A program made the position numbers and the translations under genes. Source: Helicoverpa zea (Eukaryota; Arthropoda; Insecta; Lepidoptera; Noctuidae). From it: a stretch of DNA of 64,000 bases. Location of the stretch: assembly GCF_022581195.2 (NCBI RefSeq), contig NC_061452.1, positions 7,757,501 through 7,821,500 on the forward strand. Direction: 5' to 3'. A model generated the notes under the pieces. The model worked only from the letters and a program-made list of their open reading frames with translations, had not been told where the DNA came from and did no database searches. Positions 31,118 to 44,200 of this stretch are shown here, piece by piece. Every line of letters begins with the position of its first letter. Position 1 is the stretch's first letter.

Positions 31118-34100
31118 GTAACCATCACTCTTCTCTCACTCTTCATCCTTCATACGTTCACAGTATTTTTTTCAAACATAAGCAAGCCGTTATTTAAATA
31201 TTACACAAAAATTTAAAGTTTCTTTAACTATGCTATACTTTAACATTTTTATAGGTACCTAAATATTATCGAACTTTGTCTAAAATGGTATTTCCATAAA
31301 CACCGATGTTACGTATCGTATTTTATAGCTTCGTGTTTATGAGATTATATGGAAATATTGTGCTGCCTCTGTTGCCAGGTGTCTTTGATAGTGGGAAATT
31401 CCAATACAGTCGCATATTGGAATTCCATCACCGGGTAAAATATATTTGATATTTATCATGTTTTTGGTAATATGTTGGAAACGACATTGTACATCCCTAA
31501 AAGAATATACATTGATTTTGTTACTGCTGCGTGGTATATGTCAGTTATGGACAACAAGTCATGTTTACTATTACCGAAAAGTTTAGTGTCCAGCATTAGC
31601 GCCCAATTTCAGCTTACAGCCATAACGGGGTCAAATTAATTCATTAACGTGTTAGCATTAGCACTTGATCGTGGCGATTAGGGTAGTTTACAACTGATTG
31701 TGTGTGCAAGTGTGTGGAGTTGAAAGAATGAGGTGTCGGAGGTCCAGTGCCGAGTGTAACGGTTGTGCGCGTTAGGAGCGCGCGTGTGGGCGGAGCGACG
31801 CGCTCACCTTGAACTTGCCGCGAGAGCCGCGTCCGCGCCGGCCAGCGCGCCCCACACCCGCACCACGATGCTGCGAGCTTGCCAATTGCCATTGTATGGA
31901 CCCTGGCCATTATAATATAATCATAACAATGTTGCTGTACTGTTCAATGATATTTTATAGCTTAACCTTTGCACAACGCGAAGATATGGGTAGCGATGTT
32001 ACAAGCATTAGTTCAGCAAAGTACATCGTTACGTTAGGCCTGAAAGCAAGTAACCGATAACCTAATCGAGGGAAACTTTAAAAGAAAGCCCATGAATTGT
32101 AGGAAATGTCATTTATGGTCCACAGGGTTTGGATAAAAAAATATGAATGATGGACATTACCGTTCAGATGACTGATAAGATGTGGTTGAAATCATTCGGA
32201 TGAAATAAAAAAGAAGCAAATCATATTTTATCCCATTCAACAGCACATGCACGGTCCCAGTACCAACGAATCTTACTCGAACTACATATAAATTAAGAAC
32301 CTATTTGTTTTTTTTTTTAATTTTGATTCAACTTTTATTCACGCGACAGATATTAAAAAGCCCCTACAGTGTAATTGGCAAGAGCTACTAGCTTTAAAAG
32401 TTTTTAATTAAAAAAAAAATGCCTAACATACTCACTCAATATCATCTTCTTTCTATTGTTAATCTAGATCGTTAATAATGAATAATAAGCCACAGAGTCG
32501 TGATTACACTCGTAGTGGCGGTTGGCGAGTTCAGCGTAATTGTCGCAAAAAGCCCGCGCCATGTGCTTGCATGTCATTCATATCGCATGACGTTCGTCTA
32601 CATCTCGCCGCAACTACTCAAATTAGTTACGTCTGTTTGCTGCCCAGACGAGTTTCATAAGCGGCACCTGTGTATTAGTTTATTCTAATGTAGAAATAAT
32701 ACGCAGACACGCTATAACGATGTAACACGGTACCTCGAACATTATGCGTGCACTATCGATCAACACTCTAATAAGACTTTGTTTCAGGGAGAACGTATTG
32801 AAATTAGTGTTCATTCCTTGTCTTAGTTCGTAGATTAATATAAAGCATGATTTCATTCTTTAAACAGCTTACATAGTAGGTTACGTAAGTAAATCTTGAT
32901 ACTGAACGCTTACAGAACGCCGCCGAAGCAGCTACGTCACTGTTTCAACACTTTAAGGCATTCGAACGGCTGTCCGTAACTGTCTCCCGACTAAAATCAC
33001 TTACCATAATCAACTCTTCCACTAGCTAATCTATAAATTATAGATATGTTATCTCTCTCTACAACCAGTTTTCGGAATATATTAAGAAAATGGACTTAAA
33101 AATAGGAGGGAATCTATTCTATGAGATATCGTGCGTGAGAATAGCGTGTGGATTGACCAGATACGTTTTTTTTATATAATTGGTTTGATTTACTTAAAAG
33201 CAGTTTGATTTTAAACAAAACTATAAACATCCGAATTGAGAAACACCTTTTTGGTAAATCGGTTAAAAACTTAGAATACATATTTTTAAAATTAAAATTC
33301 TTACGAATTCTTATTTGTGACTTTTAAAAATATTGTTTTCGAAAAGGAAGATTGTGGTAGTGCCTCAGCTTATTGTTCATATTATAACAAACATTCTGTT
33401 CTGTATCGGGTTTCTGAAAAACATATGAAATATCGATCTTTATACTTAATCATGATGTAGTTTTAAGAGTATTAAGTTGATAAGGGAATTTAAAACGGGA
33501 GAGCTGTAAGTAAAAATGAATAAATAAGCTCGATATGGATTGGTAAGTGATAAAAACTCGGCTGAATCGTTTAGGATGGAGCGAGAGGCTGCGAGCCTCA
33601 CCCGGCGCGCCTCCAACACTTTAATGATGACTTTTTGTTGCATCGCGGCGCGCAGCAGGAGCGGCTCGCGGGTCTATAACCACTACTATACATATAGACA
33701 TGTTCGATCATGTGTGCACGTTGTAGGCAAGAAATCATTTAGTATATAATCCTATATACTATCGAGCAATATTTGACTTAAATAGCCTTTAATTCAGGTT
33801 AATTTCCCACGTTCCCTTACGTGTTACATGAGTTAGTGAACAATATTTTCAATATTTGGTTGTTGGCTACGTCGTCCAGCATTACGCTGCATGGCATCAG
33901 GACCGCGGCATCTCATGGCTTGGAGCGCACGAGGCGACAGGCGGCACCCCCCCCACCCCGCGCCCCGCACCCCGCGCCCCGCGTCCCGCCTCAGCCTTAT
34001 TTTATTGCCTCGCGCTCTGCGGCGAGCCCTCGAGATGAGCTTACCATCGCCCGGCTTCTCGCCCCAATCATTATTTAATGTAATTATTTGGCCAGTAAAC

Positions 34101-34255
34101 TGCTTTTTTTGGAAATCATAACAGTTATGTAGACTTTTTATCGGGCGGCTTTGCCTTTAGTTGGTTTCACGTTTGTGCCATATCGTGTGCATTGTGACGG
34201 CTTACATTCCTTAGTGTAATTTTTTAAACAGATTTTTAATAGTCAAGTAGTATCC
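31118..34255 (+). other. Presumed grh intron, first part
   Basis: No further exon recognised. A GC-rich patch at 31,740-31,880 has a minus-strand donor-like CAAG/GTGAGC but no protein I know. A C-rich low-complexity tract (about 33,945-34,000) and an Ala/Arg-coding CpG patch at 33,570-33,670 stand out. Confidence 0.4.
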
Positions 34256-34300
34256 CCATCCCATCCTCCGAGCCTTTTAGCAACTATGTTGGGGTCTTAA
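34256..34300 (-). repeat. Fragment of the CATCCGGTTAAACT repeat family
   Basis: CCGAGCCTTTTAGCAACTAT followed by GTTGGGGTC is the reverse complement of the family end also seen at 38,100-38,140. Confidence 0.55.
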
Positions 34301-34589
34301 TAGTCAAGTAATATATGTATAAAGGGTATAATTTTCAGTCCCTAAAAGTGCTCGTGATTCTTTTGATCTGATTTACAATCTTTTGATTTACAATCGTTGT
34401 GCGTACACGTATGAGCATGCTATATATTGATTCATCAGATAGAACGATAAAGTGCAATACTTACAAGTAGAGCGATGTAACACATGAGTACATTTTATAT
34501 AAAGTATACTCGTGTGATAAAAGAAAACGCGTTATACACGACATTTAAACAAAAGTGTACAAGTGTAGTTCTATTAAGTAAAGCTATAT

Positions 34590-34680
34590 GGTATCATCAT
34601 CATCTCAGCCATAGTACTCAGCCATAGGCCTCCCCCTTAGATCTCCACAGATACCTGTCGGAGGCAATATGGTATACTTA
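34590..34680 (-). repeat. 3' tail fragment of an RTE-like LINE
   Basis: ATCATCATCATCTCAGCCAT and CATAGGCCTCCCCCTTAGAT, read on the minus strand, give the common LINE end that precedes a (GATGAT)n tail, comparable with the piece ending at 11,805. Confidence 0.55.
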
Positions 34681-37600
34681 TTGTTTTTTGTGGTGTCATG
34701 GGGGAACTTTCCATTTAATAATCTACTTTCCAAGATTTGTTTAAAATCAGTTCAGTAGATTTGAAACCAACCTCTATAATAAGGTTCTTACTTATTGAAG
34801 AATTATGTATTTATTTGTATATTTATAAAACTGTTCATTATAATATGCGAGAAAATTCGTTGGTTTACAGCAAATGATCGGCCGGTGTACTATGTTGGCT
34901 AAAGAGGAGTCAATAAACTCGTGAAAGCGCGAGATATTAAAGCTCTTAGCAAAAGACATCAACGGGCGCGCGCCCTCTCCCGTAGCGCGAGCGTTTCGTA
35001 GCACTACGGTCACAATTTGAATTTTCTGTTTTATTTTTTTTTCTTTTTAAAAAGACTGTGGGAAAGCGTCATGTTAAAATTTCGATGTATGTAACCGATT
35101 TTTTGATAATTTTTCAAAATGTTTTTCTTATACAATCGGCTAAAACAACATGTGTTATACAAAACACAGAAATAACACTCTCAGTTTACATTAGATATAC
35201 CACATATTGAATAGTCACTGTTCAAACTCAAAGTTCAGTGTGTCCTTTAAAAATTAACGATCATCCTTTCTACCTGATGCCGCTGTCCGAGTGCAAATAA
35301 AAAACGGTTTCCCCGCGTAAAGGGTTCACTTCCCATCACATGGAGGTTGAAGGTACCCGCACGCACACACAGGCACGTACTACACACACGAGCACACGTT
35401 GCTATGTAACTTTAGGCACCGACGAGCCAGCGTCCGACAGAAATCTCGACGGGGGATAAAATTTCTTCAGAACTAAAGAACAGTGTGGATCGATCGATCG
35501 AAACGTTTATAGGAATTACATTGAAAATAATCTCAATGACTACTGAGGCTTTATAAATAATGATGACGTAACTTCAGATAAAATGTATCAATATGATATA
35601 AAATTTCCACAACTTTTTGTCGATGACGCATATTGTTGATATTCATTCGTAAATTAAGTCTCTTTTTGTCAAAAATAAGATTTTTAAAAGGTCACAAGTA
35701 GGCATATTTGTAGTATATCAGTAAATTGAAACAAACAACGTGCAAGGTTGTTCATGGGCGCATACAATCACAATATTTTTTTTTTATGAAGTCAATGATT
35801 TTCGAAAGGGAACCCATCCACACCCAGAAGTAGATAAATATTTCATTCTTTTTTTGTAACCACGACTACACAACGGCGAATCCATTATAGGATTTTATTA
35901 TCTTACATCAAGGTTCGGAATTGAACATCAACGGAGTATGGGAACTGTTTGGTGTATAAATTTCACTTCTATGGCACTATGGTTTAAGGCTGAGAATACA
36001 CGCAAGGTTCAGAAGGGAAGTTAAATATTCATAGAGATATGCAACTTTTTTTTGTGAGTTCGGGGATTCCTTTGTGGTTATCCTCTTAGTCGGTCGTGGC
36101 CACAGTCGGTCCCGTTGTTTACCCTTTGTATATAGTGATTGCGCCGATAATTAAACGTGGTCTTATTCAAGACTGACCAATTAATACTAAAGTCGTTTTT
36201 AAATACATTCCATTTAAAGGCCGTTGTTTGTTTTTATCGTAACTAATTTAAAACCAGTTTGTTTGTGACAATCTCACTTTAACATCTGAAGAGATGATGG
36301 TCGTGTCGTGGTTTTACTTGGTAATTAATAAAACACACAAATATTCTGGAACAATTTTTTTTGTTGGTATTGAAAAGGCTTTTATTACAATACGATACAA
36401 TATTTAATAATAAAAATAATGGATCGTCTTAGAATTAATTGTACAAAGCAACGCGTCTATTATTTCAGGCATCGAGTAAAGCGTATTCATAATGATGGTC
36501 GTTATTATTTGTGCTCAGTCATGATTTAGGTACGCTAAGGCTTGGGGCCTCCTGTAGCGCCAGCAAAATGCTTATTTGGCTTTGAGGTCGATCGATCAAT
36601 GTATTACAATTTTATTTTACATCAACATTCTCGAAACTTACGAGGCGTGGCTCTCTGTTAATTAGAATGTTTCTGTAAATTGCGGCGCGACTTTTCTGTT
36701 TGATTGCGCTTGTAAATCAACAATGTGCTGTAAGATCATCTGATACCATTCTTAGCTACGTCAATGTAATAGTCAATGGGTGTTGGCTTTGTTCAACAAC
36801 AAACCTATGTGACTGTCTACAGTTGAGCTGAACTTTAATGTTGAGTTACAATTATGAGATAACAATGATTATCACTGACAATCACCTAATTGTTGCGTCA
36901 ATATATCGACTATTTTGTTTTTAATTCTTTCCCAAGACCACTTAACTATTTCAAAATGATTAACCAACTTTGCATAGATAGGTATCTATAATCATTGAGT
37001 CGTAAAATCGGAGAAACTGTTTATTCATCACATTGACATGGTGTGCACACACACAATGAAACATTGTGGATGAGTGTGTGAAGCCCGCCAGTGTGTTGTA
37101 GCTTATTAGTGTGACAAGGACGGAGCATGGTATTGATCTGCGTGACAGAGAGGAACGGACGTCAACAAGGCTAGCTTTACCTTATAAGTATATGAATGTA
37201 CGTTTTTATTAACTTGATTCGTTATACGGCTTGCCATTATAATAATATATGGGTACATATAATCACAATTCAGTCCAATTTTAAGATTGCCGTCTTACAA
37301 AAAATATAAAATAAATGCATATTATTTTTTGGTTGTCGTTTTTATTGATACATAATCAAAAAGTTATACAGGTAAATTAATATTTTTATTAAATAACAGC
37401 CAATTGGATAAAATACTTGAAATCATAACGACTAATTCTTCGAGCGCTAGCGAATCTTCAAATAGTTTTATTTTCGTTATTATTCTGATTGAGTGAACTT
37501 TAAGCTTTTGACTGTTAACCACGTAAGTGTTTATGTTCTTCAGAACTTCTACACTGAAGTCATTTCATGCCTTTATTTGGCTGCAGCGGCAGCGATTAGT

Positions 37601-37964
37601 AAACTGTACGAAATGTACGGCTAAACCAACTTTATCATATACATAGTTACAGAGAAGCAGTAATCCTAGTGCTATGTTACCAGCATACTCTTAATTATGA
37701 TATTTTCTTAAGAGATTCCATTGACGTGGTCAGTTATGAGGCCAATGTTCTGCAGTGGACGTTTATGGGCTGATATGACATCACGCTGCAGTGTTAGCTA
37801 CCTAGGCTTATAGTGTCTCTATGTAGATCATTAGAACCTCGACGGTTTTATAACTAGAATCTTTTACTGCATAGCTTCGAATCAATGAGACATTGAGCAC
37901 AACAGTTATTTGTACTTTTAGTATGCTCAAGAATATAAAAGAAAAATCTGCCTAGCCTAACCAA
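34681..37964 (+). other. Presumed grh intron or regulatory DNA
   Basis: AT-rich with scattered CpG-richer islets (34,900-35,010). No gene, RNA or complete repeat seen. Confidence 0.35.
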
Positions 37965-38265
37965 GTGTGGGGTTGGTTGGCAGTAAGTCTGACACCAGTC
38001 AAACCAAGGGGTATTGGGTTGCCCGGGTTTCTGGGTTGAGGAGGTCAGGAAGGGCAGTCGCTCCTTGTAAAGCGTTGGTACTCAGCTACATCCGGTTAAA
38101 CTGGAAGCAGACCCCAACATAGTTGGGAAAAAGACTCGGACAGTTTCACTGAATGCAGTTTAGTGTTTTACATGGTGTGACTGTCTACCTTACCGTCTCA
38201 CCTCCAGAACCTGGTTCCCCGGACAACCCAATATACCTTGCCTTCCAAAACACGGAGAAACTTGT
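37965..38265. repeat. Two inverted copies of the CATCCGGTTAAACT repeat family
   Basis: 37,965-38,140 (plus) contains GGGGTATTGGGTTGCCCGGG, CAGCTACATCCGGTTAAACT and CCCCAACATAGTTGGGAAAA. 38,155-38,265 holds the first half again in reverse (GGACAACCCAATATACCTTG). Non-coding; both diverged. Confidence 0.65.
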
Positions 38266-41200
38266 CATGATATATTTAAAAAATCGAGACAATATTTCGT
38301 AAGTCTTAAATCAATGAAACTGTGTTTTTAACAACATTTATAGATGAGTCATATTAAATGCCACAAATGGTCAATGCATTTACAAAGTAATTAAGCAAAT
38401 TAGCATTTCGGCGATGTTAATTTAGAGTCGATAGTTAAATAACCATTTGTGAAAACAATTTCATTCTTGAATACATCTATTATCCCGTGTTGGTCAAGAA
38501 GTATTTTTACATTTTATAATTCAAATGTGAGCTTAACAAAATATAGGATTGCTTTGAGTTATAGCTGCCATAAATATCTTACTATAATTTGTTCGATGAA
38601 ATAGGAATCTGACCGCGACGTCGCCGCGTCAGCTCATTAAAATTATTATTAATAGTCTCCTGCGAATGTCTTTCTGTCGACAATTTGGTAAAACATATTT
38701 TTCGTTTTATATTGCTCCAGAGGGATTGCTTGTGCATCATATTACTACAGTAACAGGTGCTAACGAATATCGTAAGATTTTCTTATTAGCTCGATAAATA
38801 GGTTACATACGTAACAATTTTGGTGATAAGATTAAAGTCATTTTAAATTACATAGTTTGAAAGCTCTGTGGTACCCCTTGTACCACAGAGCTTTCATTCG
38901 TCATCTCGACACACTTAACTCACCACGAATGTGTCCACTTGGTGTACTTGGTGTACAGTACAAGTAGGGTAGCTTAAGTTGTAGGTACTTCAAGTCTTGT
39001 TTTCCCATTCGTCTTTAATCAATAGCGTACCTGTATGTAATATGTACCTGTATTAACGACACTCCAAAAGAACATAATGTTACATAACACACACACATCA
39101 AACTCATAAAAAATGATAAAAATAAAACAAACCAGAGTCTCGAGCTCCCATAAGCGTAAATTGTGTTTATCTGACAAAGATAGCATTAAGTGCGTAATAA
39201 CTGTTAATTAGGAAAAAGCTGTATAAACCTATTCACTGCTTTATACATCTTTTTCCAATTTGTACATCCGCATCGTAAATACCATTATACCAGCAGTTTC
39301 GACCGCTCTTATATTTTATGTACAATAAAGAAGCGTGCAAGCAAGCAGGGCTACTTTAGTCCATTGTAAATATTTCTGAGAGATATTTCAAAACGTAACT
39401 TATGACGCTGAGTCTTGTAAATATGTGTAAACTTATACCAATGATTAGTAGTCAGTGACTTTGGCACAGTCATAATGTACAGCGCGGTAAAAGTGCACAA
39501 CTTATTATATTTTCAATGAAGATATAATCCATAGGAGATTATCATTACAGAATTTATACGAAAGATTGATATATCAATAGCTCCATTGAATGCAAACCTA
39601 CCATTTAAGTCAGTCAAAAATGGTCTTTTGTAGTAGATATATAAAAGTATATAAATAATGAGAATATTATAATAATTAATGTGAGGAGTTTCTTTACTAT
39701 TCATATTAGGTTAGAGATTTGAAAGATGTTAATGGTACCATTATCTTGAAATTAATGTTCGTGATATTCTTTTCATAAAATATTTTTTTTCTGATCGTAT
39801 AATTAATACACGAAATTGGTCAATTATATTAATGGCAACACATAATTATGTTTTGTCTGAATTTATGCTTACCGATAATAAACATCACTGATGTTGCGGC
39901 TGTAATCACAGTTTTCGACGTTACAACTTGAGATATATTTCTACTCTGAATAGAGGAAATATATGATTTAAACTAGACACTTGAAACTATTTACGGAATA
40001 ATAATATGCTGTGTGATAGCATACACTAAACTATTTCCATTTCCTGTAGCACGTGTTATGCTAAATTTGAACTGTAAATTGATGTTAATGTAATGCATTT
40101 CTGATACCGTTTCATAATTATTGCGTTTGTATCTATTTTACAATTCCCGTGGACAGCTAACATAAACTATTCGTTATCTGTGTAATTGGAACTCGATAAA
40201 GGCGGCAAAAATATATGTAAATTGTTGGCGCAGCGTAGGTAAAATGCAGGGAATGACTTTATACTTCAACTGAGCTTTTACATTTATGAGATTTCACCTG
40301 AAATAATGTTGCCACTTATCGTATACACATTTTTATATTTATTCTATAAATACCTGCATTTTGAAAAAATAACAAAAACATTAACTTGTATGTCATGTAT
40401 CTTTTGAGATATGATCTTTCTCTTGGAAACCCCCGAGGTCGTTATGAATTTTATAAGTTAATGTTAAATAAATTTTGGAAATAACGTAATCAATTTCTCC
40501 CGTCTTGTAAAACATGCACGCGAGAATAATTGATTTGCAAGGGAAATAAAAATGTTGAAGATTGTTAGTTAAAATTGTTGAACGTTCCAAGGTATAGCAA
40601 TGAACCTTATCTAACGTAAGCGTAGGCGATTGTATATGTAATTATATCTAAATATGAACTAATGGGTACCGTGGTCGTGCCGTGGTCGTGCCGCGGTCAA
40701 TTTAATAGTTGATCGATGTCCGCTAATTGTATACAGTAGGAATATTTTTATAAAAAACTCTTGTAAACTATACATACTTTGTATGTTAGTAGATAATGCA
40801 GTCATAGATGAGGAGTACCTAACTAGAATAATTGATATTCAGCAGATCTATGTCAGATTATCAGCGATAGTATAGTGTGGTTTACTATAAAACTATCTTT
40901 ACGCTAAATAGACTTCTTTGTAATTACTTATTCGTACAACATATGTAGATGAATGAATTCAGGAAGTTTATTTTTGATCAACATATTATTTCTAGCTAAT
41001 AGATGATAAGCCAATACTTTTTTGTCTTACAATGAAAATGAAATATCTCACCAGGAATCAATAAATAACAAAAAGAAACAATAGTAAAAATGAATCTGCC
41101 AAGTATTTAATTGAGTGTTATTGTTGGGTGTGTGGCAGGACTTTAAGGTTATATTACATTCTCTCAGATAGGTCGACCTCGAGAGCAGGGTGTATGGCCG

Positions 41201-44200
41201 GGGTCCGAACTTACGACGACATTGTGGCAAGGACCGAGGCAAGGGCGCGCCTCTCACTCGCGCATACGATACGTCACTTCAATGTTTTCGGATGCCGGTG
41301 TAATTATAAAAGTAATCGATACTGCAGGACTCGTCAAGAATTAATGACATTTACGCATGTTTTTTAGTCTGAAATATTGAGTTCCATTTTCATGTAAAAA
41401 CAGTTGCTAGGGCTGCCAGCGTTTTTAACCGCATTTTATCTTGTGACATGGTTGTAAATATCTACTTATTTATTAGGGTTCCTAACTAAAATAGTCATAC
41501 ATATTGAAAGTTTATGACGATCTTTCAGACAAAACTGAGATTAGGTACTTTGGTAAAGTCAATAATATTTAGTATGAAATGCAATATAAATGTGTTTTTA
41601 AGGTAAACAAACGCTGAAAGAAGTAAATAAAAATTTTCTTATTGCTCACAGTTACCAAATTTTTCAGGTAGATCTTAAATACAATATGGTTACATTCATT
41701 AGTGGATTTGATTCATCAATTACAAGTTCAATCTTTATGATAATCTTTTTAAGTATAATCTTTATTACGGACTAAGAAAAGACGTTAACAAATCTCAATT
41801 GTATAGAAAATTATAAATCAAAAACGTTTTGTTAGAAGACCGCTAACCATGCCATAAAGTACGTTTATTTTAACGTTAGTAGTTCATCTTACAATAAATA
41901 CGGAATGTGCTTCCTTCACAGCCATCGTTAGTCCGTTTGTCCAATACTTGGATTTCGTATCGTTTATGTAATATATCGGGCTTTCAGTATATTATACTAT
42001 TTTGTATATATCAATGGCTAAGTATGCCTTTAATTTACCGTTAATTGTTAAATAAATTCAATGTTTTTAAGCACGTCAATACAAAAGAATGTTTAAAGTT
42101 TTTATCGGCTACCTACTTGGTAAAGATAAAGTTTATCTTTTAAATTGAATGCAATCTATGGATGGACGTTGTGTTGGATCATTAAGCGAATACTTCAAGA
42201 GCATAAAAAAAGGAAACCTCAAGGAGCAATATGGAAGGTTTTTTGTGTGGCGCAGTGGGTTCCGTACGCGCCACCGCCGCACATACAAGGAGTTGCGATC
42301 CACCACGTCCGCTGCGCCGCGATGTAAATGATCCCCTTGAATAATGTATCCCTTTCCCGGCCATCTCTCTCCTACCACCAGCGTATAAGGCACACGACAA
42401 TCAACCGTTACTTCTAACAGCTTTCCTTCTATGCGAGCTCATAATGAAGTAAGCAAATTGTCGATGTGATTGAGTACTTTCTGCTTTTATGAAATATGTT
42501 TACAAGTCTTGTCCCTGTGGCCAGAGTTCTTCAGCAAGCAACAACTGTGTGCTAATGGCAACCTTTGCTAAAGGCACGTGTTACATCCGAAGTCAAACAA
42601 AATCTATGAGCCAGGTGTGAAGTTTATTATTATGTAAGTGTAATAATTTCGCGTCACGTCATCTCCAGTCATAAGTTCATGGCCTTTGTGGGGCTTCGGT
42701 GTTACATTGTTAGTTCGTCTGTTGTTATTCTGATTTATGAATTAAAAAATATATAGTAATCCATGAGGGCGTAAGACGGCTTTAATTAGGTTCCTTGAAG
42801 TAGTTTCATTAAGATGGAGACCAGCTGAAACTCAAGTACTTCGTTTTGAGCCTAGAAACTTTATAAGTAGCGTATAAATATTCTAACAGCGATATAGGTT
42901 ATTATGAAACTTAGTAAATAAAACCGTCCATGATCTCAGCGAGTCGCTATTTAGTGTAGGTTCACACTGACTCATTTTTGGTTGCGGAAAACGAATTCGT
43001 TATTTTACTACATCGCACAATAACCAAGCTCATTTTATTTTATCATTAGTAGAACTATACGTGAGTACTCAAATTACACAAATAATTACAGAGGCAGTTA
43101 ATTGCAGCACCTTAATTAATAGTTATTGAAAAAACCGCATTTGTTTATGAATATACGTCCATTCGTGACGTTCGCTTACGGAATGCTCTATCATTTAATT
43201 AGTATTGCAGAAAAGCTTTATAGGTAATGGTTGGACATGACTTGAATTGATTATATGACGCATGCAGTTGCCCTTAAAAAGCATCTGGCTCGTCTAGAAT
43301 TAAGAGGCTGTATGCCCTAGGAGCGGGCCAGAATACCGTCGGTGTCGCATTAGATACAGCCAAGACATTGTATTGAGATTCAAGTACAAATGATTGTATA
43401 CTCTATTGTTGTTTTCATTGATACCAAAATTGCAGAGTGTTTTGTTGGGCTTGGCGCGCGAGCGGGTCACGACTGACGCGCACGCGCGTTCGTGACCTTG
43501 CCGCGCGCGCCTCGCAGAGGTCACACTCTTGTGTTGATGCGCTTGTGCTCTATGCCACGCTTTCCATATTTCCAAGCGCATCTTATAGCAACAGCGAACA
43601 ATCTATGGGACATGATCTTCTTGGTATCAGACCTATAATTACCTGTAAAGTAACATGCTTATAGCTTTATTACATTAGCTATTACCCTCAATGTCACTCG
43701 CATCCTGAAGGAACTACGTTATATAATGCACCCTGAACGATTATTACGTTTCCTCAGATTAAGTGCTTTCCATGACATAGTTACGTAACGCGTCATCTTT
43801 GAAAAGGATAACTGACTTAAATTATAAAAATTAAGGGCAAGCTAGATGTTGATATGCAATTTTAAGCCATTTCTTTGTCCTTTTTGTTTATTCGAAATTA
43901 CGCGTGGGTCTGTAATATTATAATAAGAAAATTGTTATTCCGATGTCTGGACACTATGGTAATTATCGTACCTTATTTGTAGTTAAGTGGTTTCAATTAA
44001 TTTAGCTTCCAGCAGTTCCGGGTCGGTTACCTACCTTACATTGTTAGGTATATTTAGTAACAATATCTGAAGAATGGTGCTACTGATATTTAACTCGCAT
44101 TATAAGAAATTATAGCTGTACTTGCAATACCGAAGTGACATATTTACGCGAATAATAGGAGAAAAGGCTCTGGCGGAGGAATGAGAATTGCCGCCATAAC

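Noticed and set aside
42133..42400. 60-86 codon frames on both strands (one begins MQSMDGRCVGSLSEYFK)
   Set aside because: Four overlapping frames on both strands; the amino-acid composition of one is plausible, but there is no homology, splice signal or start context to support it.
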